NCBI GenBank assembly: GCA_002943765.1
Contig: PQWQ01000029.1
Span: 248,001 to 312,000, forward strand
Direction: 5' to 3'
From: Psoroptes ovis
Lineage: Eukaryota; Arthropoda; Arachnida; Sarcoptiformes; Psoroptidae
DNA: 64,000 nucleotides
A model generated the notes under the pieces. That model ran no database searches. It worked only from the letters and a program-made list of their open reading frames with translations, and was not told where the DNA came from. Made by a program: the position numbers and the translations under genes. This document shows, one piece after another, positions 23,630-38,305 of this stretch; the stretch's first letter is position 1, and the number at the start of each line of letters is the position of its first letter.

Positions 23630-24325
23630 TATATTTGCATCGAACCCTGTGTGTGTGTTTGCTATCATCATCATTAAAAAAGGATTGAAATACACACAAT
23701 GCACATAGAATGAAATGAAATGAATCAAAAAAAACAAAAGATCAAATGAATGACAACAACAAAAGTGATAATAACGAATAATTCTAAACATAAATTTAAT
23801 TAATTTTTATGACATTCTCATAAACCATTGACATATTTGATTGGAATATAAATGAATGGGTAAAAAATAGAAAAAAAAATAATATCTGTGAAATGGTAAC
23901 ATTGGTTTGGTGAAAAGTAAATGTATCTCGAACAGCATTCTCAATCTCAATCTCCGAGCATCCCGAACAAATATTCATTCGAGAAAAATGAAATGAATTA
24001 GTAGCATCATCATCATCATCATATTCAATGAATGAATGAATGTCATTGTGTTTGTGTTTGATTATTATTAAAATTCTAATATTAAATTAATTAATTATAT
24101 AAGAATTTTTGTTATTTTTGCAGTGTTTATGTCACATAAATAGGGACAAAGAAATGTGAATCAAAATGACGCCTACCTTTTATTTTTGGTTGATGACGTT
24201 CATTGAAGAATGACGATGGCTGTGATTATGATATTCGAATCTTTGTTTTTGTTTCGAAAATTCTTTTGAAATTTCAAAAATCAATAAGAATCAAATACTA
24301 TTGTTTGAATCGAATCTGGTATGAA

Positions 24326-24444
24326 GTGTTTAAAGTTTTAATTCGTAGTTTTAAAATTAAATTTCGTAATTTTATCATTTAAAATTTCAATTCAAAACTA
24401 TGAAAATCAACTTTAAAACTCTGAATAAAAACTTTAAACTCCGT
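24326..24444. mobile_element. AT-palindrome MITE, copy d
   Basis: Arms GTTTAAAGTTTTAATTCGTA and TGAATAAAAACTTTAAAC. Lies downstream of the dac 3' end. Confidence 0.75.
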
Positions 24445-25157
24445 AAATAATAATAATTTCAATTAAAAAATGTTTTCAACAAATTTTTTAATACCAAAGC
24501 TATTGTTTTTATATTTCACTTTTGGCTGTATGAAAAAGTATTTGACATTTTCATTTTTTCAAATTTTGACACACACAATGAATGCTGCATGGTGAATGGT
24601 GAATGTGAATGAATGGCATTGACAGATGCAACAATGGAAGAACTAAATGAAATTTTTTCATTTTTAATTATTAAAAAATTTGTTTCATTTTCATTATTCG
24701 TTTATCTTTGACTAAATAATATTTAAATGGCAGCATTGCTTTAACACTGCTAATTGCTTTTATATTAATGTGTATGTATGAATGGCTGATATATTCATTT
24801 GATTCAATTTCAATAATAATTTTAAAGCAAATAACAATGAGAAATATCACTCTGTTTCTCATTATTATTGATGAGATTTACCAATTTGTGATGATACACT
24901 AGTTTGATATTTTAAATGATAGCGCCATTCATATGTATTCAGACACACATTCATACGATGATTTTAATATTGCATGCTATTGACACTTCAACATTTTGTT
25001 TATTATTTTTGTTTCTTCCATATTTAATGAAATGTCATAGAAAAATAATGAAAATTGAGCTAACAATTATTACTAAAAGGCCATACGTCATATTAATTTT
25101 AAATAAACAAACAAACAAATTAATAAAATAAGAATTCAAAGCCAAAATTTTCAAAAT

Positions 25158-25174
25158 TTTATTCATCATTTATT
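25158..25174 (-). terminator. candidate dac poly(A) signals
   Basis: Two AATAAA hexamers on the minus strand, at 25174-25169 and 25163-25158, about 600 nt after the dac stop. In DNA this AT-rich, chance hexamers are common, so RNA 3' ends would be needed to confirm use. Confidence 0.3.
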
Positions 25175-25769
25175 TGTGAAAATGAGTAATATAAGTGTAT
25201 TAAATGTGTGTGTGTGTGAATAGTATTTAATGTGAATTATTTTTTGGTTAAATGAGATTTTGAATTTTTAAAATTGAAAAATTGCAGCAATTTCACAGAA
25301 AATTGTTACACTAAAATGTTTGAATACGCGTTTGTAAATGGCCACTTAAATCATTTTTGGATAAATTTTGTGGCTTAATATATTGAAATATTGATTATTG
25401 ATCTAGTACTCATCATTTTTCTATGTGTCGGTGGATTAATAAATTGTTTGATTCAATTCGAATGAATTCGGTCAAAATGAATTGTGGATCAAAATGATTT
25501 AAAATCGTTTATAAATGTGAATAGAATGCTTTTGATAGAATTTCATAAGTTTGATATCATCATATATAAACTAGAATACTAAAAGTGAATATTTTTCAAA
25601 ATGGATAAATATTAAATAATAAAATGTGAAAAAGATATGCAAAGTTTTCAAATTTTGGGTGAATCCAATAAAATATGCCTGATCATGATTTCGTGCATTC
25701 GGGGCCCAGTCATTTGTTTCCAACTTTTCAACTCTTTCGTTTCAATTTGACTGCTTGATTTGAATCCAA

Positions 25770-26386
25770 TCAATCGGCATCATCTTCAGATGATGATTGA
25801 GATGCTGATGATGATCCGGATGATGATCCTGATGAGGAGGAGGACATTTTTGATGGAGATTTTTGCCGCTTTTGCAGAGGTGATGCGGATTTTGTCAATA
25901 ATTGTTGCGGTGTTGATGAAGGTGATGATCGCGGTGGTGAAGAATTCGGTGATTTGTTGTTGCTGCTGCTGCTGTCATTTTTATTGCTATTCGATGAACC
26001 ATCTTTGTTATTACTGTGATTATCATTGCTATTCGATGGTGGCGGTGATGATGATGAATTGATGATGGTGGTGGTTGATGCTTTGGTTTCATATTCATTA
26101 CTATTATCATCATCATTATTAGTTGTTGATCGTTGATGACCATGTTCATTATTATTATCATTGTTGGTATTAAGACTGCCCTTAAGGGCAGTCGTTGTAT
26201 TTTTTGTTGCTGCTGTTGTTGTTGTTGTCATTGAAGATGATGTTGCTAATGTAACTGGTGAAGATGATGCTGAAGATGATTGGGATGTGGTTGATGATAG
26301 CTTTTTATTACAATGATAACTCTGCAGCTCATTCTCCAATTTACGACGTAATTTTCGTTCTTTTTTAAAACGTTTTTGATATATGA
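25770..26386 (-). CDS. dac: dac coding exon 8 (end of DD2 and C-terminal tail)
   Basis: Residues 1046-1250 and the stop TGA. After a 90-nt intron (acceptor AAATGCAG/TC) it reads IYQKRFKKERKLRRKLENEL, the basic end of DD2. A tail of about 175 residues rich in Ser, Thr, Asn and Asp follows, ending SSEDDAD. The tail is not conserved in kind but stays open without a break. Confidence 0.94.
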
Positions 26387-29300
26387 CTGCATTTATTTTA
26401 AGAAAAATCAAAGAAATCGAGAAAAACAAAAGAATTCAAAGACCATATTCATCAGCCATAAATCCGAGGGTCTTACCTCTTATCTTACGCTCATCATTCA
26501 ACTGTTTTTCAGCATGTTCACGTAATTCACGTTCACGTTCCAATCGATTAGTGTATTCATTACGTATTTCAACTATTTGGATTTTAAATGGAGCAAAAGA
26601 AAACAAATAAAGAGTCAAAAAAAAAATTGAAATTCTTTCTCGAGTAAACAATGGAATTTCATCATTCAAAAGGGTATAAGGCTGTTTGTTACATATTTTG
26701 GAAATTTGAAAATTTAAGAATAACAAAATTGAAATTGTTTTCATTATAATTGAAAAGAAGAAGTTCTCGGGAAAATTGCTTAACATCTGCCATAATCATC
26801 ATCATTATTCGATTATTACTCTTGGATTTACATCTCTTTCTCTAGGAAAATACATTTTTGATTGTCTAAGGCCATAGACTCTATGGAGCAAACGGTTAAT
26901 GGCATTCGAAAATTCCAAACACATCATTTCAGATTCATTTCATTTCGTTTCATTCATTCATTCGCTTTTTAACCCTTTCTAACCCTTTCAAATCAAATTT
27001 TTTGTTTTGTTTTATTTCTTTGTGTATTTTATTATTCATTCATTCATTCGTTCGAAATAATAATCATATTTCGTTTTTTTTGACTTTGAAAGAATTTTCT
27101 TCAACTTCTTTAACCCTTTCATTACATTTCATTCATTTTCTTGAATAATAATAATGATAATAATAATCGTTGCGAGAATAAATAAATAGAATTCATAAAA
27201 CCGTAAAAAAGTGATTTAATCCTTTCGATTTCACTCTTTGATTCATTTATTCATTTATTTATTTATATTCAAGCCTTGGCATAGCGAAGAACGAGCCCGA
27301 ATTTCCTCATGGAATCATATACCAACCGAAACAATAACCCTTTGCACACACACACATCCAGCACACACACAGGATCACAGTAGTCACAGGAATCATGTAT
27401 GAGAAAAGAATTTTTTTGATAAATTTCTGGTCAAAACAAAAAGCCAAAAAATGAATTTGATTTGTGGTTTATTATTATTATTATTATCAAGGACTATAGA
27501 TTCCAAATTTTTTTTCAGTTTTGGAATTTTTCCCTCCTGTACAATGTCTGAGCGCTGAGCGGGAAATTTAATTTATTTCCATTATTATTCGAAATAATAA
27601 TAATAAAAGAAATCAAACAATGTGAAATCAAAAATCCTTTCGGTACACGGATATACTCCTCTACACGCATTCAAAAAAATATTAAAATTCATATTTCTAT
27701 GTGCATGTTAATTTCCGTAAAAAAGTGATTCAACTTTTTCCAAAATTCGATACATTCGTGTGATGTTCATTCATATTCATATGGATATCTAAAGGGGTAA
27801 ACGGGTAAAGGGTTTAATCATCTTTTCATTTTTTCAAAAATTATGAATTTTGAATTTTTGGAAATTCATTTCCATGGAAACAATCAACATTGTCTTCAAA
27901 CATGAACCATATCAGATATATTAAATGAAATGATAATCGAAAATGAATTTTTTTTGGGGGCGGGGGAATAAAAAAATTTGAATTAATTTGAATTCCTAGG
28001 GCCTATGGTTATGCTATGCTAAGCATGTGCATGTCTTTGTGTGTGAGTGTGTGTATGTGTCTCATTCAAGATAATAATGAAAACTAATTTATTTTAATTC
28101 AAATTCATTGATTTTCCGTAAATGAAGTCAGTTTTGATTAGATATGTGTGAGATTTAAAAGGGTTATATTGATGGGTTAAATAAATGAATAAGTCTATGA
28201 ACAACAATAGCCCTACAAACCTTTTTGCAATTGAAGCTGTGCTTGTTGTTGTCTAGCATTGTGGGCTGCTATTGCCAATAATCCTTCAATATTTCGTAAT
28301 AATGTTTCTAAACAATGTCCTGATTGCTGTTGTTGTTGTTGTTGAATAGATTGATTCAACAATTGATGAACGGCTGTCGACGGTTGTGAATGTTTCAACA
28401 ACATATGATCATGACGAGCATCATTATTATTATCTTCGTTGAATGATGTCAATTCGGTTGTTTTTGTTGTTGTTGTTGTTGGTGTTGATGCATCTTCTCG
28501 TTTCGTGGATTCGGATCCGATTTTCGGTCCATTCAATAACAGTGATTCATTGGTCATAAAATTATTTGGATTATTTCTTTGATTCGGATGATTATTATTA
28601 TTGTGGAAATCATTTGAATAATTTCTGACTGCGTTTTGAAGAGAAATATTAAACGAAAAATTCAAGATAAAACACAAAACTAAAAATTCTCACCTTTAAA
28701 ACTCGAAGACATATTTTCGCTGCGATTACTGCTGCCACTGCGATGGCTTTCAGCGCCATCATTATCCGCATCATCATCATTATTATTGTTATCATCATTC
28801 AGTCCATCGCCATCATCGCTAGTATTGGCATCATCATTCAAGTCATCAAAATTATAATTCTTCATACTTTGCAATGATCTTTTTGATGATCGCATCGTCG
28901 AAGAGGTTGTATTATGACCAGTATTATCATTATTTTTATTATTATTTGATGAACCATTAATTGGAGATTTACGAATCAAATTATCTGGATCATTGATATT
29001 ATTATTATTATTTGAATTTTGAAATGATTTGTCTGAAAAACGATTTCTTGAATGATCAATTTTATTCACTTTATTAATCAATGAATTGTTCGTGATGTCA
29101 TTATCATTATCGATAGCTGGTGACAGTAAATTATTTGTCAGCGATTTTTCATTAAGCAAATCAGCGATTCCACCTACACCATTCATGTGCATAGGCGGTG
29201 CCGTATTATTAGCATTATTCGAATCATTCAATAAATTACTTTTATCGAAAGCAGCTGATGTACCGTTTAGAAAATTATGAGCAGCCGCTTGTAAACTATC

Positions 29301-32300
29301 GATGCCTAACAAAGAATTTCGATTGCTAAGATTTAATGCGGCTGCAGCATTTGGCAGATGCTGTTGTTGTTGTTGTTGTGATAACAGCCACAAATATGCG
29401 GCTGTAGGATTGAAATCGGCTGCAGCTGTAGCTGCTGCAGCAGCCGCTGCTGCTGCTGCTGCCGCCGCAACAGCTTGATGTTGTTGTTGGCTGTTGTCGA
29501 TTGCATTCCCAATCATTGATGCACCTGAAGATGATATCGTTGGTGATGGATTATTCAAACCACCAATGTTATCAATGTTTCGATTATTAGAATTACCAAG
29601 TGATGATGATGAACCATAATTGCTTGCACTGTTTCCAGTCAATGTTGATGTTGATAATGATCCTGATGGTGTAGTTGCTGCCGTCGATGTTGTAATCATC
29701 GATGTTGGAGATGAATAATGTTGTTGCTGCTGTTGTTGTTGTTGATGTGAATGATGCAAATGATGTGGAGTGATACCTGGTGGTGGACTATTGTTATTAT
29801 TATTTCCGAATCTAAAAGACGAAAAAAATGATTAATTATTCTTCGAATTTGACTAATTATTTTCATTATTAGCATCATTAGTATTATAAAACTATAGTTT
29901 GTTTCAATTTGTGAAAATAAAAAAATGGAATATTCAAATAAGATTCTAATCCAAAAAGTTTCCAATGTATAGCCTTGAAGTGGCCAGACTCAGATGATAT
30001 ATTATCTAAAATGCTATCACCAATCAAATATTGAAAAATGAACAAAACTGAAAAAATGAAAATCATAATTTGCATGAAAAAATCATTATCTGGTCTAATC
30101 AATGCAAAGGGTTATACCAATAAGTATCACATTTATTTAGATTGTCCGAAAAGTATTTGGGAAATTTTCCAATCATTTTCTACGATATAATCGGCAAAAA
30201 ACTTTTCGGACAACCTAAATATTTGTTATATATTATGTAGCATCATCAACACATGAAAACACTAAATTCATTATTTGAAACTTTGAAACAAAAGATAAAT
30301 TTTTACAAAATACTTTTGTAAAAAATATTAAATCAATAAAACAAAAACAACAAGAGCAAATGATGCTTTATGGCACTGAAAGCTAATCCGACGTACATAT
30401 TGCTTCGATATATTAGTAATAATAACCTCTAAAATTCAACGAAAAAAAAAACAAAACGTGACAATATGGCACAATGGGTGGTTGAATATTTGAATGATAA
30501 TTTTTGTTGAATGACTGTTATTTGTTTATCTGTGTAAATTGATGCCATTTTTTCAACGAATTTTATTGTTAGCCATGTTTGAAAAAACAAATAAAACGAC
30601 AATAAATGATCAGAATAATGGCTGTAAATATCCTCGAACAAAATGTATCATCATGAATTATTGTAATGATAATCGTATGAATCTTGATTTATTTGTAAAA
30701 TAAATAAATAAATAAATATAAATCTAAAAAATTTAGAAAATTTTTCAAGTTTTAAATCATATTATCTATGAAACGACACTCATATATTGTTTGAATTATT
30801 GAATATTTTGTGTGAATTACTGTATGTGTTTCGTTTCGTGTGTGTGCACAAATCATTTCTATTTCACTATGTTTGTTAGTAGTTCTATTTATTCATTATA
30901 AATCAAATCAAATCATTTTATGAAAATAAGAATAAATAAGGGATTTATATTTGCTTTTGTTTGTTCAAGTGATCATCATCATAATTATTATAATGATTGT
31001 TTTTTATTTCATTTCAAACATTGTTTTATCTGTGTGATTCTCGATTCAATAAATTTCTAAATCAAAGATTATTGTTTTTTTTTTCAAATAAAATTTAATT
31101 TCACAAGAACATTTAATGGTTTTTGTTTCCAAATGTGACAAGTGATTTCGAGCTGAGCATATAATTGAAAATAACCAGAAGTTTTATTTGAAAAAATCCA
31201 ATCAAGAAAATTCTAAGATAATTTTCTCAGAAAGATGCAAAGATTCTCAAATTCTGCACATACACGTATACAGATGATAATCTTGTGAGTGAAATAAACA
31301 ATCAACGGGAAATAAATCAAGTGATTGATTTGTGATTTGTCTGTTTATTTGTTTTGAATTTTTTGGTAATCGAAAAGTTTTTCGAAACAAACAATTTTTC
31401 CGTTCATATGTTGTCACTCTCAATGAACCATCATTGGTCACACATAAATCATTCGAACTGTAAAAACCAGAGAATTTAATTCAATTTCAAATATAAATCA
31501 ATCTTCATTCTGCTATTATTCAGTGTAAATAAATGCATTTTTATCGAAATGAATGAATGAAAATAAATTAATGACAAATTACAAAATGTTAAACACATCC
31601 GCGATTAGTCAAATGTATTTGAAATTGAATTTGAAAAGTAACTTTTGATGTTGTGTTATTTATGTTATTTTTTATATATTGAAATTAGATTGTTCGAAAA
31701 GTTTTTGCCGATTTTCCAATCATTTTTCTACGATATAACCGGTAGAAAACTTTACGGGCAACCATAATATATTGAAATTAATATATTGATCGATCTAAAA
31801 GTGATTGATCATTTGGATCATCTAAAAAACACACAAACTACAAATCTTTTGGAAAATTACAAGCAAATAATGAATATTTTCAGATGCTGTCGGATGTATA
31901 TGTTTTCAACATTTGAAACAAAACAAAACAAAATAAATGAAATAAAATCGATACATCTTTTCTGGTCTTGAAATTCGTTTACTATTTATTGCGTGCTACA
32001 ACAGCTCTATTTTAATATATTTTTTATGCATCGACAATGATTGATTTCAAATTGATTTGCACAAGAAAGACAAAGAGAATCAATTTGTCCATTAAATTAT
32101 CATTAGTTGTTTGGGTCCATACGAATACCAAACTTTTATTTTGTTTATTTCGAAACAAACAATAAGGTATCTATCTTGATAGTATTCGAATAATTTGTTT
32201 TGTTAATGCATCACCACAGAAAATATTAAATTTTTTGGTTTTCATTTCACCAAACCACAGACCAGGGAAAAATCACATTGTATTGGAATCAAAAATTCCT

Positions 32301-35300
32301 TAATTCATAATTGATCATCATTCATTCATTTGTGTGATTACACACACGAAATAATAATTCTAATTTTAAAATTGAACAATTTTCAATTCATTCGTAATAA
32401 GATGTGATGTTGAATAAATAAGTAGAGAAAAATATCAAAATAGGTTGTCCGAAAAGTTTCTGCCGATTATATCATAGAGAATTATGAGAAAATCGACAAG
32501 AACTTATTGGACAGCCTACTAATAATAATACCGAATTGATTGCGTGTACAATGATTATTCTCGATTGAAATAATGGAAATGATGAAATTTAATAAAAATT
32601 TAAAATTTCAATTTCAATGAGAATTTGTACAAATGAATTCATTATTATATTTGCTCAAACACTGAAATCAATCATGAATAGGAAAATTATTAAATTGGAA
32701 ATGAGATAATTCGGCGAATGCAAAGAATTTGATTAAGATGTTATTATTTATGATTTCAAAAATTTAATATCAATCATCATTGATGAAAATTGTCATTATC
32801 ATTTATTATTTAATGTGCATTCATGATCTAACATCTGCGCATCATCATTTCATGACATGTAATTCATTAGACTGTCCGAAAAATTTTTGCCGATTATATC
32901 GTAGAAAATCATTCGAAAAATCGGCAAAAACTTTTCGGACAGCCTAATGAAATTTATAGAAATGAGAAAAAAAAAATCAATTACAAAAAAATTGATAAAG
33001 ATGTTTATGTAATTTGGTCATTGTGATCATTGATTGATCATTATCCATGGCTATTGATTCATGATCATTTGATTTCAATTCAATTTTTAGTTTTCGAATC
33101 AAATCAAAAAAACAATAACCTCAAATTCGTGCATCATCAATTGATTGAATTATAGCGTGATCAGTGCATTCGAAGATCAATTGAAAGATGTATCAATTTA
33201 TCATTTTTACTGGTCAAAAAAAATCATAAATAATCAATCAATCGATTGAATTTTACTTGTTTGGTTTCTAATTATAACATCAACTATTTGGAATTATTCG
33301 GTTCATCACACTCATACGGCCAAACGGTGACCTTTAACATATTTCAAAAAATGACCAGAGAAAAACATAGACCAATGACCACACGTGTAAAATATTTAGA
33401 CAAATTGAAATTGGTTAATTCATTTTCACTATCAAATTCTCCATATAATGAACGAACGAGGGGCCAATATTGATCGGGCATATCCATAACATTATGTAAT
33501 AATGACGACCCTCTGAAAATTTTCAAAACTCAAAACAACAATGATTGTATTCACCGAAGAAAGAAAATGTAAAAAATGAGTGAAATTATTGTTGTTGTCG
33601 TTGATGATGAATACAGATTGTGTTAATTTACTTGGACAGAATGATTGATTACATTCAAAAATATAAAAATTGAATTGAATTAAATAAAATGAAAATTTCT
33701 TCATTTGTTGAACCAGAAAATTCGCGGCGACAGACATTTTCCCGAATACATTCATCAAGGGTAATATTAGGGTTGTCCGGAAAGTTTTCTACCGGTTATA
33801 TTTGTAGGAAATCATTCAAAAATTGGCCCAAAACTTTTCGGACAACCGAATATCTTTGTGTTTTAAAAAAAGTAATTTGAGAATTTCGTAGCAGCAGCAG
33901 CAGCAGCAGTAATTTTGTCATAGTTATTTCTCCTTAACGAAAACGAATTAAATCTATGCCATCATTAAAGATTTTTGAATTTTTTTTTCTTTGCCGCAAG
34001 AAGAAAACAAAAGAAGTTTGTTTTATTCAAATGTTGAAATGTGTAGTGCACGAACACACACAAAGCACAGCCAAAAACACCCAAACAGATAAATAAATAA
34101 ATACACACACAGTTATTCTTTGTGTAAAATTGTATTGTTTGTCTGTATTAACCAAACACATTCACAATGAAGAATTGTATTAAATGAAATTTGAATGAAA
34201 CAAAGCAAAAAAAAAGAGGAGAAAAAGTTCCGCAAAAATTTTCAAAGAAAAAAAAAGCAATTAATCATTCGAAATAGTTGACAGTTTTCGAACAGTTTTT
34301 TTTTTGTTGTTGCCCCTTTAATTTTCTGCCAGTTGATAAGACTAAAAATTTTTCATTTTAGTTATTTTTTGAGTGTAGAATTAAATCGATTCTAAATGAG
34401 AGAAATGTTTGATTGTTCTCAAACATAATGGATAAGAAAATGAACTAAAATTTAACTCGCTCATTCATTCTTCCAACAGCCGAAAACAAACAAACACTAA
34501 TCAATCGATTAATATAAAATTCATAGATTTTTCAATGAAATACTGATACATTATAATCGATTCATGATTAAATTATCATTTGAATTTTGATTCGATACAA
34601 AGCTTTGAAATTCAACGAGTAATTTCTTTGAATTTTAATTCAAATGAAGAAATAAATGAATCGATCATTGGAAGTTTGGAAAATCTAAAAAATGAATGAT
34701 TACACAAATTTAGTTCGATGAAATAAATCGATGCTTGATTGGATTGTGGAATGATTATTTGAAAAAATTCAAATTTTTCAGAAAAATTTGAAATATTTTT
34801 TCACAGTTAGAGAAATGATATGGGCACGACACTATGTTTGTGTATTGGGTGAATTTCAGTATTCATGAGATGTTTGGCATAAAACTAGCAATTAAAAATT
34901 GTTTCAAAAGGATCAAATTAGAAATTCTATTTGATTGATTACACAACAATTGATTGAGTAGAAGAAGAAAAAGCGAAATTCGATTGATAATATCGAAAAT
35001 AATTTTAGTTTAGTTTAAAAATATAAACTTTTGAATAATATACGAGAAAATCACATTAAAATTCAATGAACAACCATCGAATATATTCGAAAAGGTTGTC
35101 CGAAAAGTTTTTGCCGAATTTTCCAATCATTTTCCACCGATATAATCGGCAAAAACTTTTCGGGCAACCTAATATTTCTGAACAATTATTTGCTTTTAAT
35201 TTTTTAAATTTCCAATTTTTGAATTTTTTTCGCTCAACAAAAAATAATGAATGTATTTTTAATTAGATTGTTTTTTTTTTCGGTGTGTTAGGCCGCTGTT

Positions 35301-38262
35301 AGTTAGGCCTGATATATGAATATTGCCTGATAGATGATGTACACACACACACACACACACACTGATTTTCAATGTAAAAAAATTCATAAAAAAAAAACTC
35401 AGAAACACAGATTATGTTTCTGTTTTATTCGAGATAAAGTTTTATTTTTGATTTTAACCCTTTCATTTCTAATTTTCATATTCATTTAAATTCAAATCAA
35501 TTCAATTCATAAATAGATGCACTGCGAAAAAAAAACTCTCCGTGCATGATGAATACATGCATTTTCATTGAATTTCAAAGAATAATTAAATGGATACGGT
35601 TTTTTTTGAACGATGTGTGATGTGACACATAAGAATTTTTTCCTGTGTTTTTAACACTTTTTTAATTTTTTGAAATAAGCATCAACGAAATAACACGAGT
35701 GTGTCGTATACTGTAGTATGAAATCAGTACTTTTCTCTGGCTGCTGCAAACACACTCTCAACCCTTTGATAAAATGTATCCACAAAACGAAACGAACAAC
35801 AATTGCAACGCTATCACTGAGAGCACACGTTGGATTTTTTGCTTTCATTCATTCATTTTTCGTGTATATAAAAAATTTCAAACAAAAGATTAATGAAAAA
35901 ATGATTAATTATTATTATGGTATATATATATGGATGTTTGAATCTATCTCTCATTCGAAGCTATTTCATTCGATCATTTGTATTCTCTCTACGCTATTCT
36001 TGATTACTTTTTTTATTTTTGAGCTTTGTGAGTTTATCAAAGTGAATTGCATTGAATTAAATTGATGACAATTTTAGATTATTTTTTTTCGTATAAATAA
36101 TAATAATTGAAAATAATTGAAAATTTTCAAATTATCATTATTACTTATATGAGAGACTATTGTTTTGTTTTTGGTTGGTTGGTGTCGAAGTGAATCATTG
36201 CAAGTTGCAATTTGAAGTAAAATTTCCTTCATTCATTCATTGATGTAGTGAATCAATGAAATTAAATGAGAATTTATGAACTTTGAATTTTCACATTTTT
36301 GCAAACACACATATATATAATGGTTGTGGGTTTATTATTATTTGAAATTGTTTCACAAAGATAATTTTTGATATTTTCTAGTTTAAAAATGGTTTTGAAA
36401 TGATGAAATTATAAATGACATATCGAATGATTATTATTTTCAGTGATGTTTTTCAATGAAAAATTATTTAATGATCATCAAAACGAGCAGCAGCAGCAGC
36501 AGTTGCGATAATCATGAAGATAATGATTGCAAGAGATTAGTTTCTGTGTAATTTAGAATGAATTTTGGGGCCCAAATAAATGAAAATTTTAGATAGAATT
36601 CACTATTCCGATGGTGAATAGCTGAGACTATAGAATTTTCTAAATTATGAAATTGTCGATTGGATTGAATATGATTCTTTTAATTTTCATTTTTCTAATT
36701 TTCAATTTTTTCCATTGACAATTATGGCCTAAAGGACATGTAATAATAAAATGTCAACGAATATTTTTTTTTTTTTTGGATTATTCGATTGGGACCGGCG
36801 GTGGTCAGAGTGATATTTAGCAATACTCATCAATTGTAATCATCATAAACATTGATTATTATTATTGTTTTTTTTTCAATTTTCAATTTTCAAAATATAT
36901 AAAAATAGCATCAAATTGAGCAATATAAGGCTATAGTCTCTCTCAAACTAAGTGAAAATATGATAATTACAAGGATGATGTCGGACAACATACCTATTAG
37001 TTGATGATGCTGATGAAGCAGCCGAAGATAATCCAAGAGCTGCAGCAGCAGCAGCTAACTGTTGTTCACGATGTTCTCTTGATGCTATGCTTAATGATGA
37101 TGGTGTTCCTATTGTCGGTGTCGATGATGATGTTTTTGTCGATGATTGATGTTGCTGATGCTGTGAATGCTGATGATGTGAATGTTGATGATGACTTTGA
37201 TTTGTTAATGAATTTTGTTGCTGTTGCTGCTGTTGTTGTTGTGCAGCTGCTGCAGCACTCAAATGTTGTAAAAATGGAAATGCAGCTGAATAACCATTAG
37301 CAGCTAACATTGCTGCCGCTGTTGCAGCAGTTGCGGCCGAATTAGCTGCTACAACATTCGAAGAGCTATTATTGTTTAATTGCTGTTGTTTCATATCAAG
37401 ATCTGAACGTAACCGATTATGAATGGATTGTATTGAATCATATAATGATGATCGAGCGGATTTTTTCCGTTGTTTATTATAATCGCAATCCAAATCAGCA
37501 TTTGCTGATGAATATCTTGCTTTTTTGCTGATATTTTCGCTGTTAATATCATTATTACCATTATCATTTGGGTTTGAATTAGTTGAATTATTGTTTGAAG
37601 CAGCTGCGGCAGCAGCCGCTGCTGCTGCAGCACTTGTAAAACCAAGTAATGGTAATAAATTATTAGCCGCTTGTTGTTGTTGTTGTTGCTGTTGCTGGGT
37701 TGATGAAGATGATGATGTTGAATTAAGATGCGATGCCGGTGTGGAGCCATAATTTCCTGGTTCAGGACTCGGTATTCCTGAACTACGTTTAGGTGGGCGA
37801 CCGGGCCTAGTTTTGTTTTTTTTCAAGAAAAGTAAACAGATGAATGAAAATTTGGGTTGACACACATATATTATTTAATATCATGAGATTTTATTATTAT
37901 TTCTGAATGGAGTAAAAAAACCCATTAAACGCGCAAACTTGGACTGCAAAAATAAAACAAAAATAAATAAATAAAACGCATGTACCAAAGTTTACCCGAA
38001 TCAATCATTTATCATTTTTTCGCTTTCTCTTGCCTAAATTTGAATTCTTGAATATACGGAAATATTTCATTGGAACCAGATGGATTTTTATCATATTTTG
38101 GCTGAATTTCATTTCATTTTTTCATTATTTGTTTTGTTTATTTTGTAAACAAATAAATAAATGAATAAATATTGAAAAACAAAACCCGAAAGGTGCAAAC
38201 ATTCACACAAACACAAAAAAAACACACAGAAAAACAAAAATACACATTTGCATAATGAATAA

Positions 38263-38305
<43 letters not shown>

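Larger units (their letters stand above)
14790..25157. other. intergenic stretch between the chemoreceptors and dac
   Basis: About 10 kb with five mariner-like hairpins, the hAT MITE, one AT-palindrome and simple repeats. Bases 16035-16080 repeat GCGATnnTG-like nonamers. No gene could be supported. Confidence 0.65.
29812..36993 (-). other. dac: dac intron 4 (7.2 kb)
   Basis: Noncoding between dac exons 4 and 5. It holds six mariner-like hairpins (30137, 31685, 32441, 32867, 33767, 35091), an AC dinucleotide tract at 35341-35362 and AGC tracts near 33892 and 36489. An exon-like minus-strand stretch at 33344-33526 is listed separately. No complete nested gene could be supported. Confidence 0.7.

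Noticed and set aside
25760..26062. Plus-strand Met- and Cys-rich frame
   Set aside because: Antisense of the Ser/Asn-rich tail in dac exon 8.
35700..36065. 115-codon plus-strand frame in dac intron 4 with a TATATAAAA-like box
   Set aside because: Antisense to dac, low complexity after 50 codons and no homology; the box is expected by chance in AT-rich DNA.
37001..37300. Plus-strand frame rich in Met and Val
   Set aside because: Antisense of the Gln/Ala repeat codons of dac exon 4.
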